Below, one piece after another: positions 35,908-44,001 of a DNA stretch of 64,000 nt. The translations under genes were made by a program, and so were the position numbers. Where the stretch lies: the NCBI GenBank assembly GCA_902551985.1, contig CACDFI010000003.1:1-64000 (forward strand), in the 5' to 3' direction. The DNA is from an uncultured Pelagibacteraceae bacterium. GTDB lineage: Bacteria > Pseudomonadota > Alphaproteobacteria > Pelagibacterales > Pelagibacteraceae. Below the pieces are notes generated by a model. The model was not told where the DNA came from. It did no database searches and was given only the letters and a program-made list of their open reading frames with translations. Position 1 is the stretch's first letter. Each line of letters opens with the position of its first letter.

Positions 35908-36057
35908 TCAGATATTGAATACTTTTAGAATGTGCGGAAAATCTTTAGTATTTATCTCTGATAACTTTCTTTTATTTATTCTTTTGTTAATTTTTTTACA
36001 CTCCTCAGCACATGGGATACATGGCTTGACTGATTTATTGTAATTAACATCAGACAT
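35908..36057 (-). CDS. Small CxxCxxxC protein in the ferric-iron operon (49 aa)
   Basis: Not recognised as a named family. ATG 36057 is the likely start (MSDVNYNKSV), with GAGGA some 16 bases upstream. A TTG at 36090 would extend it into the fbpA stop. The 49 residues carry three cysteines at 13, 16 and 20 (PCIPCAEECKK) and are then very basic (KRINKRKLSE). No signal peptide is seen, so it is probably cytoplasmic. Its position between fbpA and fbpB suggests a role in iron handling, for example metal or Fe-S binding, but that is inference. Confidence 0.6.
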   Translation of the reverse strand: MSDVNYNKSVKPCIPCAEECKKINKRINKRKLSEINTKDFPHILKVFNI

Positions 36058-36080
36058 AAATTTTTTTTTAGTCCTCAATG

Positions 36081-37109
36081 TTATTTCCAACCTGCAGCTG
36101 TCATTACTTCTAATGCATCCGCTTGCTTAGCTCCATAACTAGCAACGCTTGTGGTTAAATCTTGTTTAAAATCTAAACCTAAGTTGTTTACTACTAATGG
36201 GTTTGGTGAAACACCTGCAATCATCGGAAACTCAAAAGTATTATTAGTGAAATGTTCTTGTGCTTCTGGTGATAACAAATAATCTACAAGTGCAATTGCA
36301 TTAGCTTTATTTGGAGCACCTTTAACTAGAGCAGCACAACTAATATTCATATGTGTTCCTCTATCATTTTGATTAGGGAAAAATGCCTTTACTTTTCTAG
36401 CTGCTGCTTGTTGTTCTGCACCTTTGTTCCCGGATAACATCAAAGCTAAATAGTATGTGTTTGCAACTGCTATGTCTGCTTCTCCTGCGGCAACTGCCAT
36501 AATCTGAGCTCTGTCATTTCCTTTAGGATCTCTTGCCATATTGGCAACAACACCTTTTGCCCACTCTCTAGCAGCTTTTTTTCCATTATTTTTTACTAAT
36601 GATGCTACTAAAGATTTATTGTAAATATTACTAGATGCTCTTATTGCAATTCTACCTTTCCATTTAGGATCAGCCAGACTTTCATAAGTTAGTCCAGATA
36701 ATTCTGCTCCACTTACTCTTTCTGGAGCGTAATAGACTATTCTAGCTCTCTTAGCTACGCCAACCCAGTGAGTTGTTCTAAAGTTTTTTGGAACTGAAGA
36801 TTTGATAGTTGGTGAAACAAGTCCTGCTTGCGTCATACCTTTTGCTTTAAAAGCACCACATCTTCCTGCATCTGCTGTGATGTAAAGATCGGCAGCTGAG
36901 TCTGCACCTTCCTCGATCATTCTTTTCTCTAAAGCTCCAGCTTTACCATTAATTAAATTTACTTTAATTCCAGTTGCTGCAGTAAATTTGCTATAAAGTT
37001 CTGCGTCAGCTTTATAGTGTCTAGCATTGAATATATTCACCTCATTTGCTTTCGCAAAAGTTGAAACAAATAATGATAGAATTAATGCTGAAATTGATAT
37101 TTTTTTCAT
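36081..37109 (-). CDS. fbpA: Ferric iron-binding periplasmic protein
   Basis: A 342-residue class-C type binding protein with a signal peptide (MKKISISALILSLFVSTFAKA). The mature start EVNIFNARHYKADAELYSKF is typical of FbpA/FutA proteins, as is the twin tyrosine in ANTYYLALMLSG that coordinates Fe3+. It binds iron in the periplasm for FbpBC. It is the first gene of the operon, directly downstream of the palindromic operator at 37150-37181, and has an AGAGAG ribosome site. Confidence 0.93.
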   Translation of the reverse strand: MKKISISALILSLFVSTFAKANEVNIFNARHYKADAELYSKFTAATGIKVNLINGKAGALEKRMIEEGADSAADLYITADAGRCGAFKAKGMTQAGLVSPTIKSSVPKNFRTTHWVGVAKRARIVYYAPERVSGAELSGLTYESLADPKWKGRIAIRASSNIYNKSLVASLVKNNGKKAAREWAKGVVANMARDPKGNDRAQIMAVAAGEADIAVANTYYLALMLSGNKGAEQQAAARKVKAFFPNQNDRGTHMNISCAALVKGAPNKANAIALVDYLLSPEAQEHFTNNTFEFPMIAGVSPNPLVVNNLGLDFKQDLTTSVASYGAKQADALEVMTAAGWK

Positions 37110-37149
37110 TTATCTCTCTATGTTAATTGTTAATGTATTTATAATGATT

Positions 37150-37181
37150 TTGAGAACTATTCTCAATGATAATGATTATCA
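37150..37181. promoter_or_regulatory. Fur-type operator: two abutting perfect palindromes upstream of fbpA
   Basis: TGATAAT-G-ATTATCA (37167-37181) equals the classical 7-1-7 Fur box consensus. Directly next to it lies a second perfect repeat, TTGAGAA-CTA-TTCTCAA (37150-37166), and a further half-site TCTCAA follows at 37183-37187. The pair sits about 40 bases upstream of the fbpA start, where a repressor would block the promoter. The first palindrome suggests Fur/Mur. The second is closer to Irr- or RirA-like iron elements of alphaproteobacteria, an assignment I cannot prove. Confidence 0.8.
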
Positions 37182-37226
37182 ATCTCAATAGTGTCGCAGA
37201 TATAATTTATGTGATTTTTAGGGTTT

Positions 37227-38117
37227 TTAAGACTTAAACTCAGAAATTTTACTATAAAGAAAATTTCTGAAGGTTGTAACTCTAGCCACGTTTTTAAGAG
37301 ATTCTGGAAAAACGAAATGTGCTTCCGTAATTGGGCCTTCGACGTTAGGTAAAACTTTAATTACATTTCTTGATAATGATACCAAATAATCAGGCAAAGC
37401 AGCAAGACCTACTCCACTTTCAACTGCTAGCAATAATCCCATCACACTATTTACCTTCATAACAGTTTTTCTTTTTTTATTGTCCTTCACTCCTAATTTT
37501 AATGCCCAATCAGGGTTAAAAACAGGAGACGGTGCACCTCTTCCAAAAGATATAAATTTGTGTTTGCTTAAATCATTTATTGTTTTTGGTATTCCATATT
37601 TTTCTAAATATTTAGTAGACCCATAAATATGGTAATTAATATCCATCAATTTTCTTTGAATATAATTTAATTGTTTAGGTCTTCTCATAAAAATGCCAAT
37701 ATCAGCTTGTCTAGTACTTAGATCTAATTCTTTATCGTCAAAAATTAATTCTATTTCAATTTCTGGATTTAATTGCATAAATTCTTGAATCCTTGGTGTT
37801 AACCAGTGAGTGCCAAAACTTCTTACAGTAGTAATAGTCAATTTTCCTGTTGGTTTATGTTTTTGGTCCCCTAATGTTGTTTCAACCTCTTTAAGTTTAC
37901 TTATTACCTCATGAGCTGTTTTGTAAACGTATTCTCCATTTTCAGTTAAAGTTAAGCCTCTAGCATGTCTCTCAAATAATTTTACTTTCAAATCTTCTTC
38001 TAGTGACTGAATTTGTCTGCTTATAGCAGACTGACTTAGATTAAGTATAACTGTAGCACTGGTGAAACTACCTGCTTCAGCTACTGCATGAAAAATTTTT
38101 AATTTATCCCAATCCAT
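37227..38117 (-). CDS. LysR-family transcriptional regulator
   Basis: A 296-residue regulator. The N-terminal winged helix reads MDWDKLKIFHAVAEAGSFTSA and LNLSQSAISRQIQSLEEDLK, and the C-terminal effector domain has LTITTVRSFGTHWLTPRIQEF and the usual GVGLAALPDYLV near the end. It shares one base with the end of acuI, so it is co-transcribed with it rather than divergent, and it may control acuI or more distant genes. The effector is unknown. Confidence 0.9.
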   Translation of the reverse strand: MDWDKLKIFHAVAEAGSFTSATVILNLSQSAISRQIQSLEEDLKVKLFERHARGLTLTENGEYVYKTAHEVISKLKEVETTLGDQKHKPTGKLTITTVRSFGTHWLTPRIQEFMQLNPEIEIELIFDDKELDLSTRQADIGIFMRRPKQLNYIQRKLMDINYHIYGSTKYLEKYGIPKTINDLSKHKFISFGRGAPSPVFNPDWALKLGVKDNKKRKTVMKVNSVMGLLLAVESGVGLAALPDYLVSLSRNVIKVLPNVEGPITEAHFVFPESLKNVARVTTFRNFLYSKISEFKS

Positions 38118-39118
38118 TATTTATTTACATCAATTAATATTCTATTTTTTAATTTTCCTTCTAACATTTCAGGAAAAACATCTAAAAGTTCATTCAAACC
38201 CACAGTTTTGATTGATTTTTCCAAAATATTGAAATCTATATATTTGGGAACTTCGCCCCAAACAAACTCTTTTCTTTTATTACTAATATTTACTGAGTCG
38301 ATGCCCCATAATTTTACTGCTCTTAGAAAAAAAGGCACAACAGAGGTATTTAATTTATTGCTACTTGCGTTACCACAAATTGCTACTATTCCTTTTAATC
38401 TAGTTTGAGAAATTGCATTTGCTAAAATATTTCCACCAACGGTATCTACAACGCCATCCCAAGTACCTTTTCCAATTAAACTGGCTTCACCCTCAAATTC
38501 TTTACGATCTATAACGTTTTTTGCGCCTAATTCTCTCAAATATTCTGCTTTATCTGGTTTTCCTGTCAATGCAGTTACATTGCAACCCATTTTAGATAAT
38601 ACCATTACTGCAACCATTCCAACACCTCCAGTAGATCCGGTTACAAGTACATCGTTAACTTTGCTTTGTAAAAATAACTCCTCCTTAGCTTTTACAGCAA
38701 AGGCACATAACATTGCTGTTAAGCCAGCAGTTCCCATCATCATTGCATGTTTGCTATTTAGATTTGTTGGTCTTTTTATTAGATGTTCTGCTTTAACTCT
38801 TGCGTATTGTGAAAATCCACCGTGAAATAATTCACCAACTCTACAACCAGTAAGAATTACTTCATCTCCAACTTCAAATTCATCTGATTTACTCTCGCTA
38901 ACTGATCCAGAAAAATCAATCCCAGGAATTCTAGGAAACTCTTTAACTAACTTTGCACCATTTTTTAAAATTAAAGCGTCTTTATAATTTAAATCGGAGT
39001 AATCTACCTTTACTAGAACATCACCGTCTTTTAGAAAATCTAAATTTAAATCACTAACTACTCTAGTGAACTTTTCTCCCTCTTGGTTGATAACCAAGGC
39101 TTTAAAAGTATCAGGCAT
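38117..39118 (-). CDS. acuI: Acrylyl-CoA reductase-like zinc-free MDR (YhdH/AcuI family)
   Basis: A 333-residue medium-chain dehydrogenase of the YhdH/YhfP quinone-reductase group. It has DYSDLNYKDALILKNG, PRIPGIDFSGSV, VGELFHGGFSQYARV, the NADPH motif VTGSTGGVGMVAV, and GVVDTVGGNILANA, but no zinc-binding cysteines. AcuI reduces acryloyl-CoA to propionyl-CoA with NADPH. This removes the toxic product of DMSP cleavage, and the enzyme is known from SAR11 and roseobacters. It overlaps the LysR gene and lies 14 bases after folE. Confidence 0.85.
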   Translation of the reverse strand: MPDTFKALVINQEGEKFTRVVSDLNLDFLKDGDVLVKVDYSDLNYKDALILKNGAKLVKEFPRIPGIDFSGSVSESKSDEFEVGDEVILTGCRVGELFHGGFSQYARVKAEHLIKRPTNLNSKHAMMMGTAGLTAMLCAFAVKAKEELFLQSKVNDVLVTGSTGGVGMVAVMVLSKMGCNVTALTGKPDKAEYLRELGAKNVIDRKEFEGEASLIGKGTWDGVVDTVGGNILANAISQTRLKGIVAICGNASSNKLNTSVVPFFLRAVKLWGIDSVNISNKRKEFVWGEVPKYIDFNILEKSIKTVGLNELLDVFPEMLEGKLKNRILIDVNK

Positions 39119-39132
39119 TTTTTAATTAAACT

Positions 39133-39735
39133 CTATTTTGCTATAAATCTCAAATATCTATTTTGATAACTAAGATCATCTTTAAATTGACCCAGATAAA
39201 AGTTAGTAACTGTTGTAGCTTGTTCTTTTTTTATACCTCTCATAGTCATACACTGGTGAGTTGAGTCTATTGTTACAGCAACACCTTTTGCATCTAAAGA
39301 CTCCATCAATGTGTTTGCAATTTGTACTGTTAACCTTTCTTGAGTTTGAAGTCTTTTAGAAAATACTTCAACAACTCGTGCAATTTTACTCAAACCTACA
39401 ACTCTCTCATTTGGAATATAAGCAACGTGAGCGATACCAATAATTGGAGCCATATGATGTTCACAATGACTTTGAACAGATATGTTTTTTTGAACTACCA
39501 TATCACTATATCCTTCAACATCTCCAAACGTTTTACTTAAGATTTCTTTTGGATCTTCTTGGTAGCCTTTAAAATATTCTTTAAACGCTTTTGTTACTCT
39601 TTTAGGAGTTTCTAGTAAACCTTCCCTAGTAGGATCCTCTCCTATCCATCTTAAAATTTTAATAAATGCCTCTCTAGCCTCCTCATCGGAAACGCTTTCG
39701 GGCTTTCTGTTATTTTCATTTTTTACTAATTTCAT
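39133..39735 (-). CDS. folE: GTP cyclohydrolase I
   Basis: A 200-residue protein with the GTP cyclohydrolase I signatures: GYSDMVVQKNISVQSHCEHHM (first zinc Cys and His), PNERVVGLSKIARVVEVFSKR, QERLTVQIANTL, and STHQCMTMRGI (second zinc Cys). It makes dihydroneopterin triphosphate from GTP for tetrahydrofolate synthesis. Folate is used heavily by the dimethylglycine-dehydrogenase-like and GcvT-like enzymes of this window. It is divergent from hisI with an 80-base shared promoter gap. Confidence 0.95.
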   Translation of the reverse strand: MKLVKNENNRKPESVSDEEAREAFIKILRWIGEDPTREGLLETPKRVTKAFKEYFKGYQEDPKEILSKTFGDVEGYSDMVVQKNISVQSHCEHHMAPIIGIAHVAYIPNERVVGLSKIARVVEVFSKRLQTQERLTVQIANTLMESLDAKGVAVTIDSTHQCMTMRGIKKEQATTVTNFYLGQFKDDLSYQNRYLRFIAK

Positions 39736-39815
39736 GATGGGTTTTTATATATATAAATCGTCAAATTTAAAATATTTAATATATTCATTAATATGCTAGA
39801 TAATGCGGATTATAT

Positions 39816-40283
39816 ATGTTTAAAAAAAGAGAAAATGTCGCTGATATAGAGGAAGGTAACCTACTATCGCCAAAATTTGATAATGATGGTTTAATTCCTG
39901 TTATTACTACATGCAGTAAAACTAAAGAAATTCTAATGCATGGGTATATGAACGTTGAAGCATTAAAATTGACTATTGAAACAAAAGAAGCTCATTACTG
40001 GAGTAGATCTAGAAAGGCGATTTGGCATAAAGGAAAAACAAGTGGATTTACTCAAAAAGTAAAAGAAATAAGAATTGATGACGATCAAGATGCGGTATGG
40101 ATTACTGTTGATATTGGTGACGGATCTAGTTGCCATGTTGGCTATAGATCTTGCTTCTATAGATCGGTTCCAATGGGAAAAATTGAGAATGGTCGAAAAG
40201 TCGAAATGAAATTTGAAGAAGAAAATAAAAAATTTGATCCAGAAGTTGTTTATAAAGGACAACCAAATCCTACCAAAATTTAA
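39816..40283 (+). CDS. hisI: Phosphoribosyl-AMP cyclohydrolase
   Basis: A 155-residue stand-alone HisI (no HisE fusion). Motifs: ILMHGYMNVEAL, AHYWSRSRKAIWHKGKTSG and GSSCHVGYRSCFYRSV (Cys106 and Cys113). It opens the pyrimidine ring of PR-AMP in step 3 of histidine synthesis. Oddity: the conserved metal loop usually reads DCDxD, giving the third zinc Cys, but here it reads DDDQD (residues 88-92), so that Cys is Asp89. Codons at this place read GAT GAC GAT CAA GAT. It overlaps the following gene by one base. Confidence 0.92.
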   Translation: MFKKRENVADIEEGNLLSPKFDNDGLIPVITTCSKTKEILMHGYMNVEALKLTIETKEAHYWSRSRKAIWHKGKTSGFTQKVKEIRIDDDQDAVWITVDIGDGSSCHVGYRSCFYRSVPMGKIENGRKVEMKFEEENKKFDPEVVYKGQPNPTKI

Positions 40284-40657
40284 TGAGTGAAATTCAAAAA
40301 AATGTTCTTGGAGAAGATCTAGAAGAATGTTCAAAAAATCCTTTAACTGGTTGGTTTAGAGATGGTTGTTGCAATACAGATGAAAATGATCATGGGTTAC
40401 ATACAGTTTGTGTAAAAGTTAACGATGAATTTTTACAATGGTGTAAAGAAGCTGGTAATGATTTAATCACGCCTCACCCTGAGTTTGGTTTTCCCGGACT
40501 TAAAGATGGTGATAACTGGTGTGTATGTGCAGGTTGGATTGCTAGAGCCTTAGAAGCAGGAATTGGATGTTCTATTTATCTAAAAAAAACTCATATGAAC
40601 ACTTTAAAACTTGTACCAATTGAAACTTTAAAAAAATTTGCAATAGATCTTTCCTAA
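40283..40657 (+). CDS. DUF2237 family protein
   Basis: A 124-residue cysteine-rich protein with the DUF2237 pattern: CSKNPLTGWFRDGCCNTDENDHGLH (split over residues 12-36), GNDLITPHPEFGFPGLKDGDNWCVCAGWI, and THMNTLKLV near the end. The function is unknown; the conserved Cys and His residues suggest metal binding. It starts in the hisI stop (TAATG), so it is translated with hisI. Its stop lies next to that of the convergent ETF-QO gene with no gap. Confidence 0.85.
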   Translation: MSEIQKNVLGEDLEECSKNPLTGWFRDGCCNTDENDHGLHTVCVKVNDEFLQWCKEAGNDLITPHPEFGFPGLKDGDNWCVCAGWIARALEAGIGCSIYLKKTHMNTLKLVPIETLKKFAIDLS

Positions 40658-42277
40658 TCACATATTTCCATACTTAGGTCCGCCGCCACCTTCCGGGGTA
40701 ACCCATGTAATATTTTGTGATGGCTCTTTTATATCGCAAGTTTTGCAATGAATACAGTTTTGAGAATTTATAACAAACTTTTCAACTTCATTTTCTTTCT
40801 GTATTTCATAAACACCAACAGGACAATACCTTTGAGCAGGCTCATCATATTTTTCTAAGGTATATTTAATTGGCAAATCTTTATCTTTAAGTTGAAGATG
40901 AACAGGTTGATTATCTGTATGGTTTGTTCCTGTTAAGTAAACCGAACTAGTTTTATCAAATGTAATCACATTATCTGGTTTTGGATACTCTATTCTAGGC
41001 ATTTCATTAGCGGGCTTCAATGTTTCGTGATCAGCATGTTTATGTTTAAGAGTAAAAGGTAATTTTCCTTTAAATAAAATTTGATCAATTCCTGTAAATA
41101 TTATTCCCAAAATTAAACCCCAACTAAAACTTGGTTTAACATTTCTGGCTTCATACAATTCTTTAAAAACCCAACTATTTTTAAATTTTTCTGCATAAAC
41201 AGATAATTCTTTGTTTGAATTTAAATGATCTACGATAGTTTCAGCTGCAATCATTCCGCTCTTCATTGCCGTGTGAGAACCTTTTATTTTTGGCATATTT
41301 AAAGTACCAGCATCACAACCAACCAATAATGCACCTGGCATAAACATTTTAGGCAAACTTTGAAAACCACCCTCTATAAGTGCTCTTGCTCCATAGGATA
41401 TTCTTTTACCACCTTCCAACATTGATTTGATTGCAGGATGAGTTTTAAATCTTTGAAATTCATCAAAAGGTGATAGATGAGGATTTTTATAATCAAGCCC
41501 TATGACATAACCCAAAAAAATCTGTTTATTTTCAGCATGATAAACAAAGCTTCCTCCATAAGTATTATTATCTAAAGGCCAGCCCGCTGTATGCATTACT
41601 AAACCTTCTTCATGTTTTTCCTCTTTTAATTCCCAAATTTCTTTGAAACCAATTCCATATTGTTGTGGATCTTTTCCTTTATCTAATTCAAATTTTTTAA
41701 TTAATTCTTTTCCTAAGTGACCCCTACAACCTTCAGCGAAAACTGTTACCTTTCCATGGAGCTCCATTCCAGGTTCATAGCTGTCTTTTTTATTTCCATC
41801 TTTATCTAAACCCATATCTTGAGTTACAATACCTTTCACAGAACCATCTTCATTGTATAAAACCTCACTTGCAGGAAACCCTGGAAATATTTCAACACCT
41901 AAATTTTCAGCTTGCTCTGCTAACCATCTACATAAATTAGCAAGACTAATTATATAGTTATTATGATTTTGTTGAACTTTGGGTAATAACCAAGTTGGCC
42001 AACTAATTTTTTTTGTCTTTCCTAAAAATAAAAATTTTTCTTTAGTAACTTTTGTTTTAATTGGTGCATTAAGATCCTTCCAATTAGGTAATAGTTCATC
42101 TAAAGCTCGTGTTTCAAACACGTTCCCTGATAAAATATGTGCACCTATTTCAGATGCTTTTTCTAACAGGCAGACATTAATATCTGGATTTAACTGCTTT
42201 AATTTAATTGCAGTTGAAAGTCCTGATGGTCCGCCACCTACGATTACTACATCGTATTCCATCACTTCTCTGGACAT
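40658..42277 (-). CDS. etfD: Electron transfer flavoprotein-ubiquinone oxidoreductase
   Basis: A 539-residue protein. The N-terminal FAD motif is VVIVGGGPSGLSTAIKL, the quinone-binding region includes GALLVGCDAGTLNMPKIKGSHTAMKSG (read in parts), and the C-terminus has a 4Fe-4S cluster site: CPVGVYEI and CIHCKTCDIK. It passes electrons from reduced ETF to ubiquinone at the inner membrane. It is the distal gene after etfA/etfB and the dimethylglycine-dehydrogenase-like gene, giving a complete electron route in one cluster. Confidence 0.95.
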   Translation of the reverse strand: MSREVMEYDVVIVGGGPSGLSTAIKLKQLNPDINVCLLEKASEIGAHILSGNVFETRALDELLPNWKDLNAPIKTKVTKEKFLFLGKTKKISWPTWLLPKVQQNHNNYIISLANLCRWLAEQAENLGVEIFPGFPASEVLYNEDGSVKGIVTQDMGLDKDGNKKDSYEPGMELHGKVTVFAEGCRGHLGKELIKKFELDKGKDPQQYGIGFKEIWELKEEKHEEGLVMHTAGWPLDNNTYGGSFVYHAENKQIFLGYVIGLDYKNPHLSPFDEFQRFKTHPAIKSMLEGGKRISYGARALIEGGFQSLPKMFMPGALLVGCDAGTLNMPKIKGSHTAMKSGMIAAETIVDHLNSNKELSVYAEKFKNSWVFKELYEARNVKPSFSWGLILGIIFTGIDQILFKGKLPFTLKHKHADHETLKPANEMPRIEYPKPDNVITFDKTSSVYLTGTNHTDNQPVHLQLKDKDLPIKYTLEKYDEPAQRYCPVGVYEIQKENEVEKFVINSQNCIHCKTCDIKEPSQNITWVTPEGGGGPKYGNM

Positions 42278-42298
42278 ATTATTTTTTTACAGTATTTG

Positions 42299-43252
42299 TT
42301 ATTTTTGTATAGTGTTTAATTTGTTCAACTCCTCTAAGAATTGAGGAAGTGCTTCGAATAAATCAGCTTCTAAGCCGTAGTCTGCGACACTAAAAATTGG
42401 TGCCTCACCATCTTTATTTATAGCCACGATAACTTTACTTTCTTTCATGCCAGCTAAATGCTGGATAGCCCCAGAAATTCCAACTGCTATATATAAGTCT
42501 GGAACTACTACTTTACCTGTTTGTCCAACCTGATGTTCGTTTGTAATATAACCTGCATCAACTGCTGCTCTTGATGCCCCTATTGCAGCATTTAATTTGT
42601 CTGCAACATCAGTTATTAATTTGAAATTCTCACCACTTTGCAACCCTCTTCCTCCAGAAATAACAATTCTAGCTGTTCCTAATTCAGGTCTATCTGATTT
42701 AATTTCCTCTCTGTTTACAAATTTTGTATTTTCAGTTTTATCTGCTGCATCCACTTTCTCAATTTCTGCTGACCCACCTGTGGTTTCAGCCGCCTCAAAT
42801 GATGTTGGTCTTATTGTTATACACTTTTTCTCGTCATTACTTTTGACAGTAGCAAATGCGTTACCAGCATAAATTGGTCTTAGGAATGTATCTGGAGCAA
42901 TTACTTTTATTATATCACTCACTTGAGAAATATCTAATAATGCAGCAATTCTAGGCATTAGATTTTTTCCAAAGGTATTTGCTGAACAGACTATATGAGA
43001 ATATTTATCAGCATGTTTTAAAATTGCTGAAGTATAATTTTCAGCAATATAATTTTCATAAATTTCATTATCCATATGAAGTACTTTTTTTACCAAAGGT
43101 ACCTCAGATAAGGATTTTGCAACGTCATCTGCATTATGACCAATTAATAAAACATGTAAGTCTTGATCTATCTGAGATGCAGCTGTAATTGCATTTAATG
43201 TAAATGATTTGACTTCTTTATTGTTATGCTCTGCTATTAATAAAACTGACAT
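42299..43252 (-). CDS. etfA: Electron transfer flavoprotein alpha subunit
   Basis: A 317-residue protein with the C-terminal FAD-binding signature seen as [57 protein letters not shown] and [18 protein letters not shown]. With EtfB it forms the soluble carrier between flavin dehydrogenases and ETF-QO. It shares one base with the etfB stop, and a 21-base gap leads to the ETF-QO gene. Confidence 0.96.
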   Translation of the reverse strand: MSVLLIAEHNNKEVKSFTLNAITAASQIDQDLHVLLIGHNADDVAKSLSEVPLVKKVLHMDNEIYENYIAENYTSAILKHADKYSHIVCSANTFGKNLMPRIAALLDISQVSDIIKVIAPDTFLRPIYAGNAFATVKSNDEKKCITIRPTSFEAAETTGGSAEIEKVDAADKTENTKFVNREEIKSDRPELGTARIVISGGRGLQSGENFKLITDVADKLNAAIGASRAAVDAGYITNEHQVGQTGKVVVPDLYIAVGISGAIQHLAGMKESKVIVAINKDGEAPIFSVADYGLEADLFEALPQFLEELNKLNTIQK

Positions 43253-44001
43253 TATATTACCTTAGCCTCATTTTTTAATTTTTGCACCAACTCCTCAACA
43301 CTAGCAACCTTTATACCTGCTTTTCTTTTAGGTGGTTCCTCAATTTTAATATGTTCTATTCTAGGGTTAGTATCAACTCCTAGATCTGACGCATTAATTT
43401 GTTCAATAGGCTTTTTCTTTGCTTTCATAATATTTGGTAGTGATGCATATCTTGGTTCATTTAGTCTTAAGTCACATGTCACTATTGCAGGTGTATTAAC
43501 TTCAATAGTTTCTAAACCCTCATCAACCTCTCTAGTTACTTCTAATGAATTTTCTTTAACTTCAATTTTTGAGGCAAAAGTAGCTTGAGGCCAGTTTAAA
43601 TGTGCAGCCAACATTTGACCAGTTTGGTTGCAATCATCGTCAATTGCTTGTTTGCCCATGAAAACTAAATCTGGATTTTCTTTTTCAACAATTTTTTTAA
43701 GAATTTTAGAAACAGCAAGAGGTTCTAATACACTATCCACTTTTATATGAATTCCTCTATCCGCTCCAACTGCTAGTGCTTTTCTAACAGTCTCTTGGGC
43801 TTTTTCTTCTCCAACTGTTACAGCTATTATTTCTGAAGCTTTTCCAGCCTCTTTAATTTTAACAGCTTCCTCAATTGCATTATCATCTGGTGGATTAGTT
43901 GACATTTTAACATTGTCTGTCACAACGCCACTGCCATCCTCTTTTACTCTTATTTGGACGTTATAATCAATTACCCTTTTTACAGCGACTAAAATTTTCA
44001 T
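43252..44001 (-). CDS. etfB: Electron transfer flavoprotein beta subunit
   Basis: A 249-residue protein with [20 protein letters not shown] at the start, [18 protein letters not shown] and the beta-subunit signature region with [29 protein letters not shown] (read in parts). It binds AMP and partners with EtfA. Its start shares a base with the stop of the dimethylglycine-dehydrogenase-like gene at 44001, linking the electron donor and acceptor at translation level. Confidence 0.96.
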   Translation of the reverse strand: MKILVAVKRVIDYNVQIRVKEDGSGVVTDNVKMSTNPPDDNAIEEAVKIKEAGKASEIIAVTVGEEKAQETVRKALAVGADRGIHIKVDSVLEPLAVSKILKKIVEKENPDLVFMGKQAIDDDCNQTGQMLAAHLNWPQATFASKIEVKENSLEVTREVDEGLETIEVNTPAIVTCDLRLNEPRYASLPNIMKAKKKPIEQINASDLGVDTNPRIEHIKIEEPPKRKAGIKVASVEELVQKLKNEAKVI

